Shown here: piece by piece, positions 8,515-17,356 of the stretch
Layout: every line of letters starts with the position of its first letter
Position numbering within the stretch: the first letter of the stretch is position 1
Assembly (NCBI GenBank): GCA_942492935.1
Contig: OW818654.1
Span: 186,001 to 250,000 of the forward strand
DNA from: JANJUO01 sp942492935
Lineage (GTDB): Bacteria > Bacteroidota > Ignavibacteria > Kapaibacteriales > UBA2268
Direction: 5' to 3'
DNA: 64,000 nucleotides
Notes under the pieces: generated by a model
The model's input: the letters and a program-made list of their open reading frames with translations, nothing else
What the model was told of the DNA's origin: nothing
Database searches by the model: none
Position numbers and translations under genes: made by a program

Positions 8515-9318
8515 TTATCTCAATCTTGCATGATTAATTTCAGTTCTGTAATAAAATGCTTTATCTCTTGCAGCTTCTAAAAATGTTTCATCATTTCCAG
8601 CATAAATAATATCTCTACTTACATTAATTATTGCAGTACCACCTTTATTTGCTTTAATTACTTTTTCTATATTGCCACCTTGCGTTCCGATTCCAGGAAT
8701 TAAAAATACTCTGTCAGGAGCAATATTTCTGAGTTCTTCCAATTCCTCTGGTTTTGTAGCACCAACTACATATCCTAACCTTGAAAATGGCGCCCACTTT
8801 TGGGATTTTTCAACAACAATTTTATATAGATAGTCATCACCAACTTTCAATTTCTGAAAATCTTCTGCACTTGGATTTGAAGTAAGAGCAAGCATAATCG
8901 CCATTTTATTTTCATATATTAAAAAAGGGTCTATGCTATCTTTACCCATATAAGGATTTACTGTAATTGAATCTGCTTCAAGATAATCATAACAGAAACT
9001 CGCATAAGCATTAGATGAATTTCCAATATCAGCCCTTTTTGCATCTACAATTGTAAAGATATTCTTTGGAATATATTCGATAGTCTTCTTTAATATTTCA
9101 ATTCCTGCTGCTCCATATTGTTCATAAAACGCAGAATTTAGTTTATAGGCACAAACTAAATCATTCGTAGCTTCGATAATATTACAATTAAAATTAAATA
9201 ATCCATTCAGGTCGCCTGAAAGATAGGAAGGCATTTTGTTTAAATTTACATCAAGTCCTATACACAAATTTGAGTGGTTCTCTTGTTGAGCTTCGATTAA
9301 CTTTTGATACGCAAGCAT
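8515..9318 (-). CDS. pyrF: Orotidine 5'-phosphate decarboxylase (type 2)
   Basis: The 267-residue TIM-barrel enzyme converts OMP to UMP in the last step of pyrimidine synthesis. Visible motifs are LCIGLDVNLNKMP near the N-terminus, the catalytic FTIVDAKRADIGNSSNAYA, the SITVNPYMGKDSI loop and FLIPGIGTQGG in the phosphate-binding part. Its length and motifs fit the type 2 (mycobacterial-like) subfamily. The ATG at 9318 is chosen; a TTG at 9330 would add four residues without benefit. It leads a likely operon with the lipoprotein and DUF2851 genes. Confidence 0.95.
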   Translation of the reverse strand: MLAYQKLIEAQQENHSNLCIGLDVNLNKMPSYLSGDLNGLFNFNCNIIEATNDLVCAYKLNSAFYEQYGAAGIEILKKTIEYIPKNIFTIVDAKRADIGNSSNAYASFCYDYLEADSITVNPYMGKDSIDPFLIYENKMAIMLALTSNPSAEDFQKLKVGDDYLYKIVVEKSQKWAPFSRLGYVVGATKPEELEELRNIAPDRVFLIPGIGTQGGNIEKVIKANKGGTAIINVSRDIIYAGNDETFLEAARDKAFYYRTEINHARLR

Positions 9319-9435
9319 TTTAAATTCCAAACAATATAAAATTTCAAAAAATTTACATTTACAATATATTAAAATTAAGGAAAAAATTCAATAAAATCAA
9401 TTTATTTTATTGAATATAAATTAATTAGTCTTTTG

Positions 9436-9606
9436 TTCAACTCCGTAGGAGTTTTCTGTTTGTAGTAATATGGTTCAAGTTGATTGAAATAGCTCCGTAG
9501 GAGTGGATATATTATTGCTAGTTTAAAATTATGAAAGAATCCGTTCCTACGGAACTAATTGTAAAAAAAATCTATTTGCTACAAACAGGTTGCAACTACG
9601 TTGCTA
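9436..9606. repeat. TTTGTAG palindromic element, first tandem copy
   Basis: The element opens with AACTCCGTAGGAGTT and CTGTTTGTAGTAA and closes with TTTGCTACAAACAGG and CAACTACGTTGC, an inverted arrangement. Bases 9436-9508 are identical to 9624-9696 in the next copy (period 188 bases), while the inner and right parts differ. The gap 9319-9833 holds no gene apart from these two copies. Confidence 0.85.
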
Positions 9607-9623
9607 AATGAATAAATATTTTT

Positions 9624-9797
9624 TTCAACTCCGTAGGAGTTTTCTGTTTGTAGTAATATGGTTCAAGTTGATTGAAATAGCTCCGTAGGAGTGGATTTTT
9701 TCCATTATGTATTTCATTTTAAAATAATATCCGCTCCTACGGAGCTTCAATAATCAATATTTTGATTTTTGCTACAAACTGGTCGCAACTACGTTGC
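9624..9797. repeat. TTTGTAG palindromic element, second tandem copy
   Basis: The left 73 bases are identical to the first copy. The inner palindrome is GCTCCTACGGAGC and the right end reads CTACAAACTGGTCG then CAACTACGTTGC. This right end is closer to the dispersed copy at 2539-2690 than to its tandem neighbour, which suggests exchange between family members. Confidence 0.85.
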
Positions 9798-9833
9798 TTT
9801 GAAACAAAGGGCTAAAGTTTATGTGAAAAATGT

Positions 9834-11996
9834 CTAAAATCTGTAATCAATTCCTGCGGTTAACATTCTTGGAACACTAACTTTTATTCCTTGTGGTCTT
9901 CTTGAAGCGATAAATCTTGAATCACTAATATTTTTGACTGATGCAAAAATTTCAATATTATTGCTAATTTCATAACTCATCGAGAAATCAAAAAGCATAT
10001 ATGAATCTATCAAACCGATTGTACCGTCTGCACTTGGAGAAACAGTGTTTAATTCATCTGTAAATTGCTCACCAACATAGGTTGAATTAAATGTAAATCC
10101 AAATTCTTTAGAAAATTTGAAATTCAAAACTGTTGAAGCAGAAAATTCAGGTGCGTAAGGAAGTTTATTGCCATTTATGTTGATTTTTTCTGAGCCGGAT
10201 TCAAAAATTCTATCTGATGAATATTCTGAGTTTCCAATTGTTGAACTAAATGACAAAGAAAACTCATTTTTATAATCAATAATTTCTCCAATATTCAACA
10301 AAAATGATATTTCCAAACCAGTATGCAAAGTTCTACCCCCATTTATCAAGCCAAAACCTAATCCGCCCGAAGAAACTGATACAGGAATTATTTGATTACT
10401 GAAATCTAAAGCATAAAAAGTTAATTCGCCAGACAAATAATTCGATAAAACTGGACGAATACCGATTTCATAATTCCAACTTAATTCCGCAGATAAATCA
10501 AGTGCTGTTCCTTCTGCTGTGATAGCATCTTTCGTTCTTGGAGGAGCAAATCCACGATGCATACCAGCAAATATAGTTATATTGTCGTGGAATGAATAAT
10601 TGATGCCAATGCCGGGAATCAATTCAGAAATACCATGCTCTGCAAAAATCATTGTATCGCGAGATTTGATTCTTCTTATATCGCGTTCATAATCAAACAT
10701 TTCAAATCTTAATCCCAAAGTTAGAAGAAAATCTTTGGATAAATAAATTTTATCCTGAGCAAACACACTCAATGCGTTTCCAGTACGAATTTCATCTTCA
10801 ACTAAATTCCCTGAAACTGCAAGGTATGTAGTACCATTAATCCTTTGCTCCAATGCTTTTTCATAAAGGAAACGAACACCGGTACTTATTTGATTTTCAA
10901 ATCCTAATACTTCAAAGTTTGAATTCAAATCGATTTGAGAGCCAAGAACATTGAATTCTCTATCACGATTTGCATTTGAATTTTTCAAGTAAATTGCTCC
11001 ATTTGCAATTGATGTGTCGCCATAAACTTCACCTGTTTTGTTTGATGTTGAAGATTTTCGGTCAAAATCCTGACGGCGCCAGTCCCGTGATGTTTGGTTG
11101 CCAAATACTGAAATATTCATAATTGATGATAAATTCAAAATTGATTGATAAGCCGCACTAAATGAATATCGTTTTATTGCTAATTCGTCATTTGGAACCA
11201 TATCGGCATAATATTCTCCATTATCAAACATATTTTGAGTAATTCCCAGATATGTAGAATTTGAAGTTTCGTCATAAACTCCAGTTTTGATTTTTATTAC
11301 ACTGTTTTTTGAAATCGCAATTTTTGTTTTTGTAAGAAAATCAAAAGTTGAGAATTTAGTTAAGCCAACTTTATCTGCTCTTTTGTGATATAATTCGGCA
11401 ATAAAACCATTATTTCCGAAACTATTTCCATAAGATATTTTTGAATTTAAATATCCATCATTTCCACCGCAAAGTTTCATGTTGATTTGTTCGGAATATG
11501 GAGGATCATTTGTGATATAATTCATAACACCGCCAATTGTTTGCGGACCATGAATAATTGAACCACTTCCTTTAAGAAGTTCAACCGATTTCATTCTGTC
11601 GATTGAAGGTGTGTAATACATTTCTGGCTCTCCATAAGGGGCAAGTGCCACTGGAATTCCATCTTCAAGAACCAAAATCGAGCGGCTACGGTCAGGGTCT
11701 AATCCTCTTATTCCAAGATTCATTCTAAGTCCAAGACCTTCCTCATCAACTAAATTTGTGCCGCTGATTGTTCTCAGAACTTGATTACCATTAATTACGC
11801 GGAGGTTCGTGATTTGATTTTGTGAGATAATTGCCGCAGAGCCAGGAATAGTTTTGATTGTTTGGCTCTTGTCGGTTATTATATTTACATCGCTTGAAAC
11901 AAACGACTTTATTTTGTTTGTATCAATTATTTCAGCATTGAGATTGAAAGATGACAAAATTCCCAAAGCAATGATTGTTATTAATATTTTTTTCAT
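9834..11996 (-). CDS. TonB-dependent outer-membrane receptor, FecA-like
   Basis: The ATG at 11996 is preferred because it starts a proper signal peptide (MKKILITIIALGILSSFNLNA); an open frame extends 51 codons further upstream but reads as non-coding AT-rich sequence. The plug domain (about residues 40-165) has IPGSAAIISQNQI, MNLGIRGLDPDRSRSILVLE and DGIPVALAPYGEPEMYY, very close to ferric-citrate FecA receptors. A 22-strand barrel follows, ending FIASRRPQGIKVSVPRML...GIDYRF. It should import a ferric chelate or similar ligand using TonB energy. No N-terminal signalling domain or sigma/anti-sigma pair is present. It stands alone; upstream regulation is not visible. Confidence 0.93.
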   Translation of the reverse strand: MKKILITIIALGILSSFNLNAEIIDTNKIKSFVSSDVNIITDKSQTIKTIPGSAAIISQNQITNLRVINGNQVLRTISGTNLVDEEGLGLRMNLGIRGLDPDRSRSILVLEDGIPVALAPYGEPEMYYTPSIDRMKSVELLKGSGSIIHGPQTIGGVMNYITNDPPYSEQINMKLCGGNDGYLNSKISYGNSFGNNGFIAELYHKRADKVGLTKFSTFDFLTKTKIAISKNSVIKIKTGVYDETSNSTYLGITQNMFDNGEYYADMVPNDELAIKRYSFSAAYQSILNLSSIMNISVFGNQTSRDWRRQDFDRKSSTSNKTGEVYGDTSIANGAIYLKNSNANRDREFNVLGSQIDLNSNFEVLGFENQISTGVRFLYEKALEQRINGTTYLAVSGNLVEDEIRTGNALSVFAQDKIYLSKDFLLTLGLRFEMFDYERDIRRIKSRDTMIFAEHGISELIPGIGINYSFHDNITIFAGMHRGFAPPRTKDAITAEGTALDLSAELSWNYEIGIRPVLSNYLSGELTFYALDFSNQIIPVSVSSGGLGFGLINGGRTLHTGLEISFLLNIGEIIDYKNEFSLSFSSTIGNSEYSSDRIFESGSEKININGNKLPYAPEFSASTVLNFKFSKEFGFTFNSTYVGEQFTDELNTVSPSADGTIGLIDSYMLFDFSMSYEISNNIEIFASVKNISDSRFIASRRPQGIKVSVPRMLTAGIDYRF

Positions 11997-12381
11997 AAAT
12001 ATTTCCATAAATAATTCAATAAATTTAATTTCATAATTTGCAAATAAACACATTACAAAATTATAGGAATATAAATTGAGATAAAATCCCATAAAATTGG
12101 TATTTTTAATTAGAGAATCATAATAAATAGGGAATAAATAATAAATCAAAAATACAAATTATGATTTTGAAATTAATACAATATGTATTGAGTTGAAATC
12201 AGATTTATTTATTACAGAAAGATAATCTAAATAATAGATTTATAGTATTTTTAAAAATTAGTCAAAAAATCTAAATCAATAAATATGAATTTATTGTAAT
12301 TCTAACAAAATATTCATAATTTGCATATTGAAAATGTAAAATTATTTAAAAAGTTTGTTTATAAATATGGTTATTAGAAAG

Positions 12382-14487
12382 ATGAAAAAAATTACAAAAT
12401 TAATTGCTTATTTTAGTTTGGCAATTATTACCTCCGTTTCTCTTTTTGCACAAGTTTACAAAGTTAATCCTGATGTATCATCTTGTACAGCTGGACAATT
12501 AACCGATGCAGAAAAACAAAAAGTATTAGAAAGAGTGAATTATATTCGTTCTATTCATAAGTTGAAGCCAGTTAATTGGGAAACAGCTGGTGATGCGATG
12601 TCTATGGAGGGATGTTTGAATATTGTAGCAAGTGGACAAAGTGGACACGTTGACGACCCTTCTTCAGAATGTTACACTCCTGGTGGTGGTGCTGCAAGAA
12701 TGAAATCTAATTTATTTGCTGGCTCAAGTAGTGGGTCATTGGACTACACTTCTGTTGATATAATTGTCGGCTGGATGATAGATGACCATAATGCAGATCA
12801 AGCTGGCGAATATAAAGTAGGTCACAGAAGAGCAATAATTAATCCATTCCTAACAAAATTTGCTTTTGGTAGAGCTGAAGGTTCACCAAAAAGTGGTGGC
12901 GGCAATATGGTTGCAGCAAACTTTTTATATCAAGATTACACTACTGGAAATGTTTCTGATACAGATTTAGAATATGTTGCTTATCCTTATGAATATTATC
13001 CACCTTCATTTTTCAATAAACAATTTTATTTATCATTTAATGCAATTGCAAATAAATCTAACTTATGGGATAATCAGAATGTAAGTTATGCACAAACAAA
13101 TGTTACAATGACAGATGAAAATGGAAATACTGTTGCAGTTTCTGAAATAAAAAATGATAACGAAGGATGGGGAAGCTTTCCTAATAATTTAAGTTGGAAA
13201 GCAGCTAATCTTGTAAATGAAGTTAAATATACAGTTAAAATAACCGGTGTTAATGTTAAAGGTCAAATGAAGGACTATGAATATTGGTTCAAATTGACAG
13301 ATAAAAACCAAACTACACCACCAAAAGCACCAACATTGGCAGCTCCTGCGAATAATTCTGAAAATGTATCACGTACCCAAGCATTAGCTTGGAATCTTAC
13401 TGATAATACAAATAATTATAATTTACAAGTTTCGGAAAATCAAAGTTTTACTGGTTTAGTAATAAATAAAACTGGCATTAATGCAAGTGGTTACGCACCT
13501 ACTGCAAACGAACTTGATTACAATACTCAATATTATTGGCGAGTTGCTTCTAAAAATGATGCTGGAGTAAGTGTATGGTCTGAAGTATGGACATTTAAAA
13601 CTGGTGATAAAGCGCCAAATGCTCCTACTTTAGCTTCACCACCAAACGATGCTACTGCAATATCTGTAGCACCATTATTAAGTTGGTATAATGTAATTAA
13701 TGCTGAAACTTATCAAATACAAATAAGCAAAACAAATGTATTTGCTGGTTCTGACATTGTTTATAGCAAATCAGCTATTACAACAAATTCATTCAATGTT
13801 CCTAAAGACCGATTGTTGCCAAATACTAAATATTTCTGGAGAGTTCGTGCATCAACAGCAGGTGGAGATAGCCCATATTCTGAACATTGGTCATTTACTA
13901 CTTCAAATGAATTACCAAAATTACTTGGACAGTTACCCGAAGATAAAGCTGAAAACCTTGCTATCAATCCATTATTTAAATGGGATTATTCTCAAACAGC
14001 AAATTCATTTAATTTGCAAATTTCAACTGATGATAAATTTACAAATATTGTATATAATAATGACAAAATTACAAATAATAATTTCTTATTAGATGATTAT
14101 ACATTAGAAAATGGAAAATGGTATTTCTGGCGTGTTAATATGAAAACTCCACAAGGAGTAAGTCCTTGGTCTGATGTTCTTTCATTTAAAACTATTACTG
14201 GTGGCAATGTTGAATATATGAAATCATACGAACAATTTACTATTGCTATTCCAAATCCAGCTAATGATATTACAACAATTAAATTTGTTCTTACTGAGCC
14301 AGAAATTGTCAATTTAACAATTTTTGATATTAAAGGAAATAAAGTGAAATCAATTAATTATTTTAATGCAAATTCAGGGGAAAATAGAATTGCAGTTTCA
14401 TTATCTGAAATTAATAATGGATTATATTATTATCAATTAAATACAAAGAATGGTATTTATACTAATAAAATTGAAGTCATTCGTTAA
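12382..14487 (+). CDS. Secreted CAP-domain protein with three FN3-like repeats and T9SS sorting domain
   Basis: The start is taken at the ATG at 12382, directly before a signal peptide (MKKITKLIAYFSLAIITSVS); an ATG at 12367 is also possible. A CAP/SCP domain follows (about residues 45-210: ERVNYIRSIHKLKPVNWE, then GQSGHVDD and KVGHRRAIINPFL), with two of the expected histidines visible. Three FN3-like modules come next at about 310-405, 405-500 and 500-600, each with the pattern AP-LASP-N...YWRVASKN...SVWSEVWTFKT. The C-terminus (AIPNPANDITTIKFVL to NGLYYYQLNTKNGIYTNKIEVI) is a type A sorting domain. The protein is expected at the cell surface; the ligand or substrate is unknown. A hairpin terminator follows. 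Confidence 0.9.
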   Translation: MKKITKLIAYFSLAIITSVSLFAQVYKVNPDVSSCTAGQLTDAEKQKVLERVNYIRSIHKLKPVNWETAGDAMSMEGCLNIVASGQSGHVDDPSSECYTPGGGAARMKSNLFAGSSSGSLDYTSVDIIVGWMIDDHNADQAGEYKVGHRRAIINPFLTKFAFGRAEGSPKSGGGNMVAANFLYQDYTTGNVSDTDLEYVAYPYEYYPPSFFNKQFYLSFNAIANKSNLWDNQNVSYAQTNVTMTDENGNTVAVSEIKNDNEGWGSFPNNLSWKAANLVNEVKYTVKITGVNVKGQMKDYEYWFKLTDKNQTTPPKAPTLAAPANNSENVSRTQALAWNLTDNTNNYNLQVSENQSFTGLVINKTGINASGYAPTANELDYNTQYYWRVASKNDAGVSVWSEVWTFKTGDKAPNAPTLASPPNDATAISVAPLLSWYNVINAETYQIQISKTNVFAGSDIVYSKSAITTNSFNVPKDRLLPNTKYFWRVRASTAGGDSPYSEHWSFTTSNELPKLLGQLPEDKAENLAINPLFKWDYSQTANSFNLQISTDDKFTNIVYNNDKITNNNFLLDDYTLENGKWYFWRVNMKTPQGVSPWSDVLSFKTITGGNVEYMKSYEQFTIAIPNPANDITTIKFVLTEPEIVNLTIFDIKGNKVKSINYFNANSGENRIAVSLSEINNGLYYYQLNTKNGIYTNKIEVIR

Positions 14488-14514
14488 AACAAATAATTCC
14501 TTAATTTAGATATT

Positions 14515-14544
14515 AAACCGATAAATTTATTTATCGGTTTTTTT
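14515..14544 (+). terminator. Rho-independent terminator after the CAP-domain gene
   Basis: A perfect 12-bp stem (AAACCGATAAAT / ATTTATCGGTTT) with a two-base loop runs straight into a T tract, 27 bases after the stop codon at 14487. Confidence 0.9.
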
Positions 14545-15032
14545 GAGCTCAGATTAAGAAAAATATTTTATTTCAAAATGACAATTAAGAAATCGACAAT
14601 TTTATTATTTTACAATTATTTTTGATATATATTTCTTGGAAATTTAAAAAACCAAAAATTTAAACAAATAAATGAATACTCTGTAATTACTTCTATTCTT
14701 TTTTAGTAAAAATAATATTTTCATTATTATTATTTTATTATTATAAAATATATTTTCAAATATATTATTATGACAAAAAACTAAAATTTAATGAATTAGT
14801 TTACAATAATCGTCCTCCATAAATCAATTATATCGGTTTAAATTTAAATCATTATACATTTAATTCAAAATGAACGTAATTCTTCTCTAAAGCAAATTAT
14901 TACGGATATGTATTTTTTATGAAATCACCAAATTATTTTTTAAATTAAATAATAAAAATATTTTTATTTTCTAAACAAAAAAATATAAACTAATTCGTCA
15001 ATATAATTTAATTCAAAATTCATACTGGATTT
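14545..15032. other. Very AT-rich intergenic region
   Basis: I see no open reading frame, RNA or clear repeat. It probably contains the promoter of the downstream J-domain/PAP2/mnmE cluster, but no promoter could be placed with confidence. Confidence 0.4.
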
Positions 15033-15311
15033 ATGAAAAGAAAATTTGTTGATTATTATAAAGTATTAAATGTAGATAGAACTGCTTCGCAAATGCAAAT
15101 TAAAGAAGCTTACTATAGACTTGCCAGAAAATATCATCCGGATATAAATGTATTCAATGATGTTTCAATTATGAAGTTTACGATAATCAATGAAGCATAT
15201 AGTATATTAGGCGATTTAGATAAAAGATTAAAATATAAAGTATTACTTGAAAAACATGATGAAGCAGTTTCAAAAGCAAAATTTAGAAGGAAATTAAATG
15301 AAGGGAAATAA
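15033..15311 (+). CDS. Short J-domain (DnaJ-like) protein
   Basis: The 92-residue protein is almost entirely a J domain: DYYKVLNVDRTASQMQIKEAY, then RLARKYHPDINVFND with the essential HPD triad, and INEAYSILGDLDKRLKYK. There is no Gly/Phe region, zinc finger or client-binding domain, so it is a stand-alone J protein that would stimulate an Hsp70 ATPase for an unknown client. Its 3' end overlaps the PAP2 gene by 14 bases, implying co-expression and perhaps a membrane-related role. Confidence 0.88.
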   Translation: MKRKFVDYYKVLNVDRTASQMQIKEAYYRLARKYHPDINVFNDVSIMKFTIINEAYSILGDLDKRLKYKVLLEKHDEAVSKAKFRRKLNEGK

Positions 15312-15999
15312 TTTCAATAAAAATATTTTTACTATCATTAAAAGTAATTACCAATTTTACATTTCATATTTTGTTTTTTTTGTTTTATCAATATTCTTAT
15401 TAATACAATATTCAAATGCTGAAATAACCTTATGGTTTAATGATAATCATACTGAAATATTTAATAATATTTTCATTTTTTTCACAAATGTTGGCGATGG
15501 AGTATTATTTGGTATTTTAATTTTAATAATGGGTTTTAAGAAGTTAAAATATCTATTTGATGGTTTAGCTTTTTATTTGGGCAGTAATATTATCACACAT
15601 ATAATTAAATTTGTTGTAAATGAACCACGTCCATTAAAATATTTTGGACCTGAAATATTAAACCAAATAGAAGGGGTAGATTTACATTCAAGTTTCAGTT
15701 TTCCAAGTGGACATACAACTTCTGGATTTGCAATATTTTTATTTTTAACCTTTATTACAAATAATAAAAATATTTCGTATATTTATCTATTGTCAGCTAT
15801 AATGGTTGGCATTTCGAGAGTATATTTATTACAACATTTTTATATTGATATTTTTGTTGCTTCGATTATTTCTGTTACAGTTTCAACATTTCTTTATTAT
15901 TATATTGATAATAATAATAAATTAATGAATAGTAATTGGTATAATTATTCTTTATATAACAAATATTTCAATAAAAATGTTTCACGTGAAACAATTTAA
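15298..15999 (+). CDS. PAP2-family membrane phosphatase
   Basis: The 233-residue protein has about six membrane segments and the three PAP2 signature motifs: KFVVNEPRP (motif 1), FPSGHTTSG (motif 2) and SRVYLLQHFYIDIF (motif 3, with the catalytic His and Asp). The family removes phosphate from lipid pyrophosphates such as undecaprenyl pyrophosphate or phosphatidic acid; the substrate is not determined. The last codons (NVSRETI) are encoded by a perfect parS site at 15978-15993. The gene overlaps the J-domain gene and precedes mnmE by 3 bases. Confidence 0.92.
   Translation: MKGNNFNKNIFTIIKSNYQFYISYFVFFVLSIFLLIQYSNAEITLWFNDNHTEIFNNIFIFFTNVGDGVLFGILILIMGFKKLKYLFDGLAFYLGSNIITHIIKFVVNEPRPLKYFGPEILNQIEGVDLHSSFSFPSGHTTSGFAIFLFLTFITNNKNISYIYLLSAIMVGISRVYLLQHFYIDIFVASIISVTVSTFLYYYIDNNNKLMNSNWYNYSLYNKYFNKNVSRETI
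15978..15993. other. parS centromere-like site 1
   Basis: The sequence TGTTTCACGTGAAACA is a perfect match to the 16-bp ParB-binding parS palindrome conserved across bacteria. It lies inside the 3' end of the PAP2 gene. A second perfect copy is 3.2 kb away. Confidence 0.95.
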
Positions 16000-16002
16000 A
16001 CT

Positions 16003-17349
16003 ATGAGTATAAATAAAACAATAGTAGCTTTAGCAACACCACCGGGAGTAGCTGGTTTAGCAATAATTAGAATTTCAGGACCAAACTCAATTGATATTGC
16101 TGATAAAATATTTTTTGGAAAGAATATTTTGAGTAGTTGTGTAAGTCATACAATTCATTATGGTAAAATTATTAAAGATGATATTCTTTATGATAAATGC
16201 ACAGCAAGTATTTTTAAATGTCCTAATTCTTATACAGGGGAAGACATTGTTGAATTTGGAATTCATGGGAGTAGTTTATTAGCAAACGAGATAATTAATT
16301 TAATTATATCTGAAGGTGCAGATTTTGCTGAACCCGGAGAATTTACCAAAAGAGCATTTTTGAATGGCAAATTAGATTTGAATCAAGTTGAAGCTGTTGC
16401 TGATTTAATTCATTCTGTTACTATACCTGGTACTCAAACTGCAGCTAAGCAATTGAACGGGGGATTTTCTGAAAAACTATCTAAAATGAGAATCAAGCTA
16501 TTAGATATAGCCGCAATGCTTGAATTAGAACTTGATTTTTCGGAAGAAGATATTGAACTATTACCAAAATCTAAAATAATTGAAATGCTCAATGATTCAA
16601 TTAAATTTTGTACTAAACTGATTGATTCATACAAATCTGCTGAAATTATGAGAAATGGTTATTTTGTGGGTATAGCTGGATATCCTAATTCTGGAAAATC
16701 TACATTATTTAATACTGTTATTGGAAGAAATAGAGCAATTGTCAGTAAAATTGAAGGTACTACTAGAGACTATTTGGAAGAGAGAATATACATTAATAAT
16801 TTTCCAATTACAATCGCAGATACTGCTGGTTTACGTGAAACTGAAGATGAAATAGAAATTGAAGGTATAAAATTAGTTCATACTGTATTAGAACAATCAA
16901 ATTTAATTTTAGTACTTAATGATATAACAAAAGGAGAGAACTATTCATATCCCTTATTTCAATCATTAAAAGAAAAATATAATGAAACAGAATTTTTATA
17001 TGTGAATAATAAAGCTGACTTGATAAATAAAGCTACTTCATCAAATCTACTTATTTCTTCAATAAATAAATCTGGAATAGATGAATTGAAGGATATAATA
17101 TTTAAATATGCAACTTCATCAATTGATGCAATTAGTGATGTATTAATAAATCAAAGACAATTAAAATTATTAGAATCTGCAAAAAACTCATTGAATGTTG
17201 CATTAATTAGTCTAAATTCTAATTTTGATAACGAAATTATTTCAATTGACATCAGAAAAGCCGTAAAAATATTAGGCGAAATTACTGGCGAAAGTTGGAA
17301 TGAAGAAGTACTTGAACACATTTTTTCACGATTTTGTATTGGAAAGTAA
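16003..17349 (+). CDS. mnmE: tRNA modification GTPase MnmE
   Basis: The 448-residue protein has the N-terminal tetrahydrofolate-binding domain (TIVALATPPGVAGLAIIRIS, EPGEFTKRAFLNGKLDL), a helical domain, an inserted Ras-like G domain (GYPNSGKSTLFN P-loop at about 223, DTAGLRET switch II at about 272, NKAD at about 330) and the C-terminal CIGK motif, whose Cys is needed for activity. With MnmG it installs the cmnm5 group on U34 of tRNAs reading A/G-ending codons. mnmG follows 7 bases downstream, the classical pairing. Confidence 0.98.
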   Translation: MSINKTIVALATPPGVAGLAIIRISGPNSIDIADKIFFGKNILSSCVSHTIHYGKIIKDDILYDKCTASIFKCPNSYTGEDIVEFGIHGSSLLANEIINLIISEGADFAEPGEFTKRAFLNGKLDLNQVEAVADLIHSVTIPGTQTAAKQLNGGFSEKLSKMRIKLLDIAAMLELELDFSEEDIELLPKSKIIEMLNDSIKFCTKLIDSYKSAEIMRNGYFVGIAGYPNSGKSTLFNTVIGRNRAIVSKIEGTTRDYLEERIYINNFPITIADTAGLRETEDEIEIEGIKLVHTVLEQSNLILVLNDITKGENYSYPLFQSLKEKYNETEFLYVNNKADLINKATSSNLLISSINKSGIDELKDIIFKYATSSIDAISDVLINQRQLKLLESAKNSLNVALISLNSNFDNEIISIDIRKAVKILGEITGESWNEEVLEHIFSRFCIGK

Positions 17350-17356
17350 TTAATAA

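Noticed and set aside
11997..12149. N-terminal extension of the TonB receptor
   Set aside because: The extra 51 codons are AT-rich and lack any signal-peptide logic, whereas the ATG at 11996 starts a standard signal peptide.
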